Part shown: positions 52,667 to 62,830 of the stretch, piece after piece | Layout: every line of letters begins with the position of its first letter | Position numbering within the stretch: position 1 is the stretch's first letter | Source of the DNA: Nitzschia sp. pyKryTriq1 | Lineage: Eukaryota > Bacillariophyta > Bacillariophyceae > Bacillariales > Bacillariaceae | DNA length: 64,000 nucleotides | Direction of reading: 5' to 3' | Assembly: GCA_956465555.1 (NCBI GenBank) | Contig: OY101126.1 | Coordinates: 1,582,915 to 1,646,914, forward strand | Made by a program: the position numbers and the translations under genes | Notes under the pieces: generated by a model | Database searches by the model: none | Told to the model about the DNA's origin: nothing | Seen by the model: the letters and a program-made list of their open reading frames with translations, nothing else

Positions 52667-54832
52667 ATGTCTTCTTCTTCTTCTTCCAGCAACAACAGCG
52701 CAGTGTTGGTGCTGACCTTTGCCTTCGCCATGGGCACTACGGCGGCCGCCACTTATTTCTGGACGTCGCAACGAGAACAGCAAAAATATCTCAAGGAAAA
52801 GAAGGAGAACTATGAACGCGAGTTGATGATTAAAGAAAAGACCGTCCAAGCGCGGATCTTGGCCCATGAAAAGCCGGCGAGCGGAACCTTGGTCGCCGAT
52901 GTGTCGATTCAACGCGTGTACTTGTGGGAAGTGGAAGATCTCAAGAAGCGTTTCCAACCCTCGAAACAAATCAATATTATGCACAATGTCGTCGATACCA
53001 ATGTGAATTACTTCTTCCCGACTCTCAAGGTCACGTCGAGTATGCACGAAGACGATGAAGATAGCGGAAAGAAGGTGCACGAAACCAATTACAACAAACT
53101 CATTACCAATCATGAATGCATCTTGGCAAATTTAGTGAGAAAGCCCAATCAAGAAACCTTTACGCATGCCTATGTCCGCGCGGGACCCCGCAAGTATTTG
53201 CATTTTGATCCCACTCATGTCAGTGCGGCCATTGTCACCTGTGGAGGATTGTGTCCCGGTCTCAACAATGTCATTCGAGAAATTGTCAAGGTAAGAAAAG
53301 AAAAGAAAAGCCAAGAAGAGAGACGAACGGACGAATCAATGAATGAATGAACGTACGAATAAAGGAACGATGATGGGATTGACTTGGTTATGACTGACTG
53401 ACTGACTGACTGACGTTTCATTCACATTTCTTCTCTATCCCTTCCTGTTGCTATTGCTGTTCCGAATTCATAGACTTTGAAACAATTGTATGGAATTCAT
53501 GGCAAGGTCTATGGTATTCAAGGTGGATATCGTGGATTTGTCGATTTTGAACAGTATCCTCCGATTGAATTGACACCGGAAATGGTACAAAATATTCATC
53601 ATGAAGGTGGAACCGTATTGGGAAGTTCGCGAGGTGGATTTGACATGGACAAGATTCTCGAGTTTCTCCAAACACGCAAAGTCAATCAACTCTATGTCAT
53701 TGGTGGAGATGGGACTCATCGCGGTGCCTTTAAAATTCATGAAGCGTGCATGGAAAAAGTAAGTACATGAGCTAGTTTGTATTCGTACTACGGTACATGA
53801 ATGCAATATCGATTAACAACACGATGAATGGATTTGGAACAACAACAACGACAACAACAATGACGTTCGATCGATGGAATGAACTCACTGATTCTCTACT
53901 CTACTCTTTCTTTACTCTGCTCTTTCTTTACTCGATTTCTTTCAAAGGGAATGAATGTGGCAGTCGCTGGAATTCCCAAAACGATTGATAATGACGTCGA
54001 TTACATTGATCATTCCTTTGGATTTTCGAGTGCCGTCGAAGCCGCTCAGGTCGCCATTCGATCGGCCAAAATTGAAGCCGTCTGCAACAAACCCAACGGG
54101 ATCGGGATTGTCAAACTCATGGGACGATCGGCAGGATTCATTGCCGCACATGCTACCATGTCCAGTTCCGATGTCGATTTGTGTCTAGTACCGGAAGTGC
54201 CATTGGTCTTGGAAGGACCGAATGGATGTTTGCCACATTTGAGACGTCGCGTGCGAGATCAAGGATATGCGGTCGTGGTGGTGGCAGAAGGAGCCGGAGA
54301 AGAAGTATTGGGAATTTCCGCCGAAGTCGATGCTGGAGGGAATCGAAAGTTGCCACCCATTGGAGAATTCATGAAGGATCAAATTACGGAATACTACAAG
54401 AAACATGGAGATGAAGCGACGGTCAAATATATTGATCCCTCGTACACCGTCCGAAGTGTTCCTGCCAACGCTGCGGATAGTTTGTGTGAGTACCAGCCCC
54501 AGTACTACTGTATGGCACACGAGGACACTCACTCACTCACTCGCTCACAAACCTTCTTTCTTGATCCATCCACCAATATAGACTGTATGCAATTGGCCCA
54601 AAACGCAGTTCATGGCGCCATGGCTGGATTTACTGGCTTCTCGGTCGGCTTGTGCAACAATCGCATGGTCTTTTTGCCCATTCCCGAATTGGTCGCCACC
54701 TCTCCTAGATCCATGAACCCTCGTGGCCGTACTTGGGAACGAATCCTTTCCTTGACGCGTCAACCAAATACCGTCCCACCCAAGGCCGAGGGAGAAGCGT
54801 CCTATCCTTCCACGGAACCCACACTTCGTTAG
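52667..54832 (+). CDS. PFK: ATP-dependent 6-phosphofructokinase (four exons)
   Basis: Exons are 52667-53290, 53474-53758, 53948-54485 and 54582-54832; all junctions close to a 565-residue protein. An N-terminal hydrophobic segment (about 12-32, [19 protein letters not shown]) may anchor or target it. Catalytic motifs: [15 protein letters not shown] (phosphate loop), [42 protein letters not shown] (catalytic Asp pair), [23 protein letters not shown] and a C-terminal [13 protein letters not shown]. The GGDGT plus PKTIDND combination is that of plant/algal group ATP-PFKs, which keep the Gly needed for ATP. It phosphorylates fructose 6-phosphate in glycolysis. Plastid, mitochondrial or cytosolic location cannot be decided from the leader. 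Confidence 0.94.
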
Positions 54833-55075
54833 TCTACTACAGTACGTTCGTACTTACTACTCTATCCACGCGGTGGATGGAGAGAGGGAGGGATAGAGAG
54901 ATGGTGATCCAGACTGAGCGATGGATACTGGTAGTTTATATTGTCGTCATCACGAGAACCTTTTAGTTGTATTCGAGTACAGTATTCTCTATAATATATT
55001 TTCTATATCTTGATTGTCGGAAGAATGTTTCCGATGTTTAGATCATGACTCGGTTAGTGTATAAAAAGAGATTTG

Positions 55076-56889
55076 TCAGACTCCATTATATTCTTCATCG
55101 TCATGGACCCAAGTGGTCATGGGGGCTGGTTCCGAGAGAAAGGCCAAGGTTCGTGTAGGTGTAGAAAGGAGTACATCAGGGTTCAGTGGCTGTTCTGCTA
55201 CCTCCTTCACGGCATAGAACACCACTTCCCCTTCCGTCCGATCGGAGTGAATGCTCCAATCCTCCTCATCCTCATCCCAATTCGAAAACGAATCCTCACC
55301 ATCACTCTGGCTGGTGTTTACAGCCACCATCATGGAAGTAGGCAAATCGTCTTCGTCTTGTTGAGTACAAGTCGCACCAGGTGTTATTGGCGGCTCGTCG
55401 GTCTCCTGGATGCATTCGACATTCGTGTCCTCCTGCTGCGGCTCAACATTTGCCGGAGAATCATCGGTACTGCTACTGCCGGTATTGATCTGATGCGGCC
55501 AGGTCACTTCCATGTCAATTGGAGGTACAGCGCAGTGTTCCAAAGTGAAGACGGCTGGCTTGTTGAGATTGGAATTTCGTCCGTCCATCTCGTAAGAGCC
55601 TGTTTCTGCATTCTGTTTTCGACGCCGTCTCTTCATCAAAGCGAAATACATCATCACAAAAGATAACGCCAAGATCACCGAAAACGCAATTCCCAACTCG
55701 GATGCCAACGAAAGGCTACCCGAAGAAGAGTCGAGGGAGGATTGTGGGTCCTCTTGAGACAAATTATTAGATTGCATGGGTACAGTCGACTCTGGTTCCC
55801 GTTCTCCCAGGAAAACAACTCGTTCCACCGACGATCCACTCGGGGTCGCAATCACTAGTTTGTCTTGAATCATGATGCTTCGAATTTCCTTCAAAATTTG
55901 ACTCGTAATGGCTAGTTCCTCGGCATGGGAAAGAACATCACTACCGACCAGCATGTTGGTCTTTCGATCCACATAGACCATCACTTGTCCTCGAATCTTG
56001 CTACACTCGGCCACGTCTTGAATGCCCTTTTCCACGGGCGATTGGCAAATCTCTTTTTGGGGAAGAAACGAACGATGTAGCAAGGTGGCCGTGAGATTCT
56101 AATCATCATCGTTTCTACGAATCAATCCAGCAGTTTCGATACCACGTTGCTCTTCTTGTTCTTACCTCGACTAGCCTCCACATCGGCCGGCTCAGAAGCG
56201 ATCGCCAACACTTTAAATGATGAAGGCGGATCCCCTTCTTCCTCTACTTCTTCCATCCGCCTCGTTGTTCTTCTTGTTTCCGGGGAAGAGCAGTTGGGCA
56301 AGTCTAGTGCCTGGGCCAGATGGTGCAATAGAAAACCTTGCAAAAAATCCAAGGGCGGATCCTCCACTTGCGTATAATATACCTCATAATCGAACGGAAT
56401 CACCATCCGATCGAGTATCGATGAACTTGTAGTGATCGCTGGCATGGTGGCCCAGTTATTGACGAGGTCCTCTTCCTCCCAGCCGCACAACCCGAATCGT
56501 GTTGGAAAGGGACACAGGATCTTGGAATCATTGCTTTCTTCAAAGGAACAATTGATCGTCCACAGTAGCGAGTTTTCGTCAAAATCTATATCCATATCGC
56601 CAAGTCGTCGTGGGCGTCGTCGAGTTGTCGACTCATTCTCCTCCATGGCGGTACTGGAAACCATACTGCTGAGCGAAGGCCTCAAGAAACCAGGAGCTGG
56701 AGGGGTAGAAAATGAAGAGTCGTCGGCGGTAGTTCGACTCATAGCAAGAGCGCTACTATTCAATCGAATCCTGCTGCTTCTCAAAGCAGCACTTTTCAAT
56801 TGCTCATCGGCTGCCATGAAACGTGAGTCCAGGTGTCCTTCCACTGAATGATGATGGATAGGAGGTTTCATTCTATTGGAAGACAACAT
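55076..56889 (-). CDS. Single-pass membrane protein, paralogue A
   Basis: Exon 1 begins at the ATG at 56889 and exon 2 ends at 55076. It is the tandem paralogue of the gene at 57559-59593; both share PFDYEVYYTQVEDPPLDFLQGF, a Cys after DLPN, the splice position, QVMVYV/EVKVYV, ITSQILKEIRSIM and a TM helix (SELGIAFSVILALSFVMMYF) followed by KRRRRK. The ectodomain-like part has no catalytic motif. The tail is acidic and ends with TPTRTLAFLSEP, also conserved (TPTRKLNYLSEP). The conserved donor (GTAAGA, exon 1 ending at 56166) is phase 1, whereas the only in-frame acceptor (exon 2 starting at 56098) is phase 0. Either another donor is used or the copy carries a one-base defect. Function unknown. 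Confidence 0.65.
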
Positions 56890-57558
56890 TCAAACAGGAA
56901 GGATTGATGCTCGGCTTGTATTTTTTGGCATTTTCGGGCGGAGTAGAGCAAAACGTAAGCAAATCTTCATGCCAGCTGGTGAAATTGTAAATAACGGGAA
57001 ACACATGCATCCGGCAGGCCCGTAGGGATTTTACGTCATTCAGTAGAAAATGATGCAAGTCATTCACGCATGAACGGTTTCGCGACTGCCGAAAGAAATT
57101 AACTGCATAGGTGGTTGGAGTCTCACACATACGCGTGCCAGACCGATGCGTCGCCAAGTTCAAGCGCGTCACACAAAATTGGGGAACCTTGAGGAAATTG
57201 CATCCATAATCCACCACCCCACTTTCTAAATACGAGTAATACTGTAGTTTGAACCTTGTTGAGCGCCTCTACTCGGTGTGTCGTCTCTACAGACAAAAGC
57301 TAGACCACTACTTGGTCTTGCTCCTCCTCTCCTCTCCTCTCCTCTCCTCTCCTCTCCTCTCCTCTCCTCTCCTCTCCTCTCCTCTCCTCTACTACTAGAC
57401 CGAGGTTGATTTCAAAACTTTTCTCATCTCTAGTTGAGTTCGTACAAGTAGTTGTTGCATTCGTGGGCATTCAAAATCAGAAATGTCTCCAATCTTACTG
57501 GTGCTTGTTCCGTCAAGGCAGAAACAACACAGGTCTTCTCGTAGTATTTCTATTTCGT
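56890..57558. other. Intergenic with CTCCT pentanucleotide array
   Basis: Between the paralogues there is a CTCCT pentamer array at about 57322-57388 (roughly 13 copies). A minus-strand frame of 114 residues at 56873-57217 has no recognisable domain and is not annotated. Confidence 0.5.
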
Positions 57559-59593
57559 CTACTTCGATTGGAATTCTTCGTCCATGCTGGCGTCAATCGG
57601 CACCATAACGACATTTTCAGGAATTCTGCATTCGTCTTCTATGGAATCATCTTCCTCTTCGTTGGATGCTTCTTTTTCATGTAGTAGTAGACGCTTATCC
57701 ATCTCCGACGTACGAAGAGAGCAAGCGGCAGCAAAGGACGTGTCCACAATACCCGTATCCTTGGATGATTCTTCCTCGTCATGGGAAAGAACATTCAGAA
57801 AGTTATTAAGATCGTCGTCGTCGTTGGAATTGTCCTCTTCTTCCTCTTCGTCGTCACCAAACGAAGTAATGTGTCCGGGCTCGGACAAATAGTTCAACTT
57901 TCGAGTTGGAGTAGTGGGTGGATCATGATCATGATGATCCCAAGGATGGTTTACATGATCGCAATCTTCCTGATCATGAGGAATAAACAAGCAGCGCCCT
58001 TCGTGACTGTCATGCATGGTAGAAATGTCGTTGCTATCCTGGGATGCCTTGATTTCCAAAATAGTGGGGATGCTGCGGCTAGTAGTCTTTGGGCAACCAT
58101 CCATGTCCAGACGAGTACCGCTATTCTCATTCTTTGGATGTTTCGTTGCGTTTGAATGAACCACTGTCATGACGTGCTCATCGACTTCCTTGTAGCTGTG
58201 GCTATGATCATAGAGGCCGTCTTCGTGCCTAGCCGTACTACTATCCGAAGTCGCTTCAAAGGTAGTGTCAAAGGTAATGTCCAAGGTCGTATCCAGCAGC
58301 TCGCCACTGTCATTTTTCTTCCCGCCTGAAAATTTCTTTTCTTCATGAGGAAATGGTATCGGTGTTGGATAATCATCACCGTCGTCGTCTCCTCCTATGC
58401 CTTCAGAGAACGCATCATCTTGATTGTCGACATCGCATCCATCTTGTACTTTCACCACCGTAAAAGGACCTCTTTTCCGCCGCTGGCTTCGAAACAGACA
58501 AAGAATCCCAAAGAGTACCAATAGAAGGAAGAAAATGATACTCATAAAGGCAATAGTGACACTCGAAATTCCTGGAACTGGCTGCTGCGGAGCGAGGACT
58601 TGATTCAAAGTAGTCGTGGGAGAGTGGTTCATGATATTATCCTCTGGTGGGTCCACCATCACAACCTCGCGTTGTCCCATGAAAATGACTCGTCTGATAC
58701 TGCCCGTAGGAGTGGCTATGATCATCTTATCATCGGACATGATGCTCCGAATTCCTTTCAACACTTGGCTCGTAATGGAGAGCAGCTCGCCTTCTACTGA
58801 TGTTGACGATAACAATGTTTCCTCCTTGACGTATACTTTCACTTCTCCCGAAACTCTTCGACATGATGATGATTCTTTGATCGAGCTTTCCACTGGAGCC
58901 TCGCAGACGGCTAGTGTAGAATATGTGCATAGAAGGAAGGGGAGTGAGACCGCGACGTGGGGCGTGAAATGAAATCCTTGTCTTCTTGTAGTAGTACATG
59001 GCACATCCATACATTCGAGATACCTTACCTTCACTGTCAGCAACGTCAGAAAAATCTGACGAAACGGCCAAAATCAGACTATCATCAGCACCAGTGCTAC
59101 TAGTTCTAGCACCATTAGCATCGCCAACAATTTCTTCTCTTCGTCGTCCTCGAAGTAGCAAAGAGCAGTCGGGCAAGTTCCATACTTGCGCGATATAATA
59201 GAGCAAGAACCCTTGAAGAAAGTCCACTGGCGGTTCTTGCATTTCTGTGTAGTATATTTCGTAGTCGAAAGGAATGAGAATCTCGCGGAGACTAGCGCTA
59301 CTGAAGCTGTCGCCGTCGCTTTTGGTTTCGGAAAGCGCTGGCGAGGATTCGTCAAAATATTCTTTGGCCAAATCACATGAACCATAACGCTTGGAAAAAG
59401 GACACAGTTCCTGCTGGACGCCATCGGTAGGGGTAGTGAAAGTATCGTAAGAACAATCCACATTGATCTTTAGGAATCGATCGCTTTCTCCCCTCGTACG
59501 TTCATTATTTTCGGCCACTTCGGTAGCAGTCATCATAGAAGGAGATTCTTTTCGCCGTAACATCCTCCGTTTAGTAGTATCATCGTTGTTCAT
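57559..59593 (-). CDS. Single-pass membrane protein, paralogue B
   Basis: Exon 1 is 59593-59029 and exon 2 is 58976-57559; a 52-bp intron (GTAAGG...ACAAG, phase 1) closes the frame at 660 residues. The shared core is ILIPFDYEIYYTEMQ, PPVDFLQGFLLYYIAQVWNL, then after the intron a hydrophobic stretch (VAVSLPFLLCTYSTLAVC), VSGEVKVYVKEE, ITSQVLKGIRSIM and MIIATPTGSIRRVIFMGQRE. The TM helix is SVTIAFMSIIFFLLLVLFGI followed by a basic stop (RSQRRKRG). The acidic cytoplasmic tail is about 290 residues, far longer than in paralogue A. The two alpha/beta units before the TM could form one small extracellular fold repeated twice. The family is unnamed to me; function unknown. Confidence 0.75.
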
Positions 59594-59815
59594 CGTTGGC
59601 TACAAGTACCGGAACGAACGAACGGCCTCAAATACCAGAGCTATCAGAAGACGCTTGGTCGTCTAAGCTTGTGGGATGTTATGAATGTGGTTAGGACGAG
59701 ACCGCAGCAGTGGTGTTGGAGGGAATTTATTGTTGTTGTTGTTGTTGTTGTTGTTGTGACGGAAAGACGCATATGGGCCGGCCGGTGTGCCCTAAGGAAA
59801 CCGCTTGACAGGCAA

Positions 59816-59926
59816 TGTCGGAAATCGTGCTGGACAGCTGGCCAGACGTAATGAATCGAATGTGTCGACAGCTCGTGATCGAGTTCCACGTCTCAGTTTG
59901 GATACTCGGAACGACATCGATCTGCT
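59816..59926. repeat. 111-bp direct repeat, copy 1
   Basis: The unit begins TGTCGGAAATCGTGCTGGAC and ends CATCGATCTGCT. It recurs at 59992-60102, 176 bp downstream, with a single mismatch seen (CTCGGAACG versus CTCCGAACG). Confidence 0.92.
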
Positions 59927-59991
59927 GAGTCTCCAAGACCACCAATCTAAAAGCTCAAGAGAAAGGCGAGCGACTCTTTTTGGACATCAGC

Positions 59992-60102
59992 TGTCGGAAA
60001 TCGTGCTGGACAGCTGGCCAGACGTAATGAATCGAATGTGTCGACAGCTCGTGATCGAGTTCCACGTCTCAGTTTGGATACTCCGAACGACATCGATCTG
60101 CT
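59992..60102. repeat. 111-bp direct repeat, copy 2
   Basis: This is the second copy of the unit at 59816-59926. The array of TTGGGG begins 60 bp to its right, so it may be subtelomere-like or insertion-target sequence. Confidence 0.92.
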
Positions 60103-60162
60103 ATTCGATGGTTTCAGTGGTGTCAACAATTCACCCTTTCGTCCGTGAAGAAGAGAAACCCG

Positions 60163-60367
60163 TTGGGGTTGGGGTTGGGGTTGGGGTTGGGGCTGGGGTT
60201 TGGGGTTGGGGTTGGGGTTGGGGTTGGGGTTGGGGTTGGGGTTGGGGTTGGGGTTGGGGTTGGGGTTGGGGTTGGGGTTGGGGTTGGGGTTGGGGTTGGG
60301 GTTGGGGTTGGGGTTGGGGTTGGGGTTGGGGTTGGGGTTGGGGTTGGGGTTGGGGTTGGGGTTGGGG
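60163..60367. repeat. (TTGGGG)n telomere-like array at element 3' end
   Basis: About 34 units of TTGGGG on the plus strand (CCCCAA on the element's sense strand), almost perfect except for GGGGCTGGGGTTTGGGG near 60184-60200. TTGGGG is the ciliate-type telomere repeat; diatom telomeres reported so far are TTAGGG. The array sits exactly where the element's 3' UTR ends. Confidence 0.96.
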
Positions 60368-60420
60368 TATGGTTAGTGGTCGAAGAGTGAGAGTAGTTAT
60401 CCCTAGGGTATACGGTAGTA
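60359..60420. repeat. Terminal direct repeat, internal copy
   Basis: It contains GTATGGTTAGTGGTCGAAGA and TATCCCTAGGGTATACGGTA. It is identical, base for base, to 63939-64000. It represents the 3' end of the element next to its TTGGGG array. Confidence 0.95.
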
Positions 60421-60534
60421 TTGGGTTACATTTGATAAAAACAATTTTATGTGAGGTTACAAGTTGTTTCGCGTTAGCTTCATCAGTTCATCAAAAGTGT
60501 GTGTGGGGCGGCGGAATGGATGGTATTGAGGCGG

Positions 60535-62830
60535 TCAGTCAGTGGTAGGGTGGCTGTCCTGGTTGGTCCGGGGCTGTCCGACATGGCGTTGTTCGCTAGG
60601 TGGTCTGTCCGTCGTCCGTCGTTCGGTCGTCGTCATCCGTCTGTCCGTCGATATGGTGGTCTGACTGTTCAGGGGAGGGGCGGTCGCGTTTCCGGGGATA
60701 TTCGTGGCGATTCCGGGGATATTAGGGGGGTGTATGTCTTGTATTCCAATGCGATTGTCGATGGGCTTGTCTCGGGTAAAGGAAAGGGTACGGCGGGGGC
60801 AAAGTAGTGCTTTGAGGTTGGGGAGGGCATGGAATGCAATTACAAGGCGATGTGGTGCAATTGGCCGGGAAGTGGGCTTGTTGCGGATTTCGTCGAGGCG
60901 AGGCAAGTTTGGTGGGCTTGCTACGGTGCTCGTGAAGGCATCGCGGAGGGCGCGTCGATCGGTATTAGATTCGAAGACGGTATGCAAAAATAGCTGCCGA
61001 AGGGGGCTATCGGATTGCCGGTGGGTAGTGGCGTTGCTAGGTGTCTCGAGAAGGGGAGCGGCATGAGAAAAGGCGAGGCGGAGTTGGGCGGTCGAGTGGC
61101 CGCGTTGGTAGAGGCGGTACCACAAGAGTCGAAGGAATTGGAGGCGGTCACTTTTTTCAGTGCAGAGGCGATGGAGGCGATAGAAAAATCCGTTGACCAT
61201 ACTGGAGAGTAGGCCAGGAGGGTGAATCGACGTCGGTGGTAAGTAGAGATAGAGATTCAGGGATTTTTCGTAGAGGGTGGTACGGATTTTGTCATCTCGG
61301 ATGGAGATGCGTAGGTCGAGGAAGATGGCGGAAGCGGATCTCGGGGAGAAGTCCCAGGTGAGATCGTGGTAGGCGTTGATTCGGTTTTGGAATTGTTGCC
61401 AGTTGGCGTCGTCGTCGGCCGTGCTGCTATTGCCGGCGTCCCAGATACCGAAACCGTCGTCGATGAAACGAGAGTAGTAGAGTAGTTGGGGGGTGCGCGG
61501 TATCACATTTCTTTCGTGGATATAGAAGTAGAGGGTAGCGTAGGCGGGGGCGGGTGGGACTCCCATAGCTGTCCCTGTGAGTTGCAGGAAGTATTTATCG
61601 TCGAATCGGAAGATTGAGAATTTCATAATCGTCCGGAGGCATTCGATCAAAGCGTCGACGTCTAGCCCAATGGTGTTGGGCCAGCGGTGGCGTAGAAAGC
61701 CGCTGATCACTCGGAGTGCTTTGGTCGTGTTGATGTTGGTATACATCGACCTAGCGTCCATGGTGAATAGTCGAAGGGCGCGGTTGCTTGTCGTTTGGTC
61801 CCTGATGGCTGTGACGACGGAGTGGGAGCTCGTCACGATGTAATTCGGGCTGGGGAGGGATTTTAGGACAAGTTGGAGCTGTTGGTCGACCCATTGCCCT
61901 AGATGGTATAGGTTGGAGCCGGGGCATGATGTGATGGGGCGGGACGACCACGGCGATTTGTGGATTTTCGCCGTTACGTAGAAAAAAGAGAATGCCTTTT
62001 TGGGGTCCGTTCCGTTGGTTTGGAACGGTTGAAGGATGTATTTTCCTTCGTCCGTTGGGCTAAGTGACATAGATCCATCCCAGTGGACCTTTTGCTCGGT
62101 GAAGTATTTTTTTACGATGTCGCTTGTGATGGATTTGATGTTCCGTGCGAAGCGGGCGGCGGTAGCATGATCGAGTTGGCGGTAGGTGGTGCCGTCGTTT
62201 AGATGCGCGTAGGCCTTCTGAAGGTATTGTTGTCGAGTAGTGACGACGGGGCCCAGGTTTTTGTCTGAGGGCCAAGCGATGTAGTCAGGGTGATTCCGTA
62301 AGAATCTCAAGCCAGCTTGCTGATGTGGTAGCAGGTTTGGTTGGAGGGGGCGGACTCGGCATAGGTCGTCGATTTTTTTGATGAATTTGTTAGTTCTGTC
62401 GATGACGCTGGGGTGTATTTTGTCGTTTCGGGGAATCCAGTTCGACTTAATTCGGAGAGAGGTAGTCGGTGCTGTTTCAGGCGTGTCCTTTTCAGAGAAG
62501 AAAGCATGCCGGTAGAGGTCGCGGCGTAGTCGTGTGGTGTCGACGGCGTCGGGGCCTTGCGAATGACGCGGGCTCGGTATGAAATTAAGGCCGAGTCCGA
62601 GGAGGCTACGAACGGAAGGTGGGATTCGTTTGCCAGTAAGGTTATGGAATGCCGTGTGACGGGCTTGTTGTTGGATGAGTAGGAGTGGCGTTTGGCGTAG
62701 GAGTATACAGAGGTTGTGAGACGGGGTAAGAGCGGGATTGGCGGTGAAACCATAGGAGTGTTTTATTTTACGTAAAACATCTTTTATGATTTCGCGCTTC
62801 CTTTGTTCCGCCGATCTTTTTTCTTTTGTT
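60535..62830 (-). CDS. Penelope-like reverse transcriptase (no GIY-YIG seen)
   Basis: The frame has no stop from its TGA/TAA end at 60535 up past 62760 and into ORF1; the 62830 limit is approximate and no ATG was assigned. Upstream conserved PLE sequence is NLTGKRIPPSVRSLLGLGLN and WIPRNDKIHPSVIDR. RT motifs in order: WPSDKNLGPVV, YVTAKIHKSPWSSRPITSCP, FTMDARSMYTNINTTKAL, LQLTGTAMGVPPAPAYATLY, LLYYSRFIDDGFGIW (catalytic DD, about 61453-61475), AIFLDLRISI and TLYEKSLNLYLYLPPTSIHP. After the thumb region the protein ends in a Thr/Arg/Pro-rich tail with no GIY-YIG nuclease. RT, IN and YR of other element classes are absent. This assigns it to Penelope-like elements, probably the endonuclease-deficient branch. 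No internal stop or frameshift was seen, so it may be active. Confidence 0.92.

Larger units (their letters stand above)
59594..60162. other. Intergenic, flank of the retroelement
   Basis: A (TTG)n run lies at 59730-59757 and two copies of a 111-bp repeat at 59816-59926 and 59992-60102. No gene is supported. It abuts the TTGGGG array. Confidence 0.5.

Noticed and set aside
56873-57217. A 114-residue minus-strand frame with several Cys
   Set aside because: No signal peptide, splice link or recognisable domain; it overlaps the start of paralogue A and its composition does not stand out.
60163-60367. True chromosome end
   Set aside because: Sequence continues on both sides with host genes to the left and the retroelement to the right, so it is interstitial in this assembly.
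60145-60548. Plus-strand frames through the first TTGGGG array
   Set aside because: Only the repeat is coding-like; flanks show no domain and the frame opposes the retroelement.
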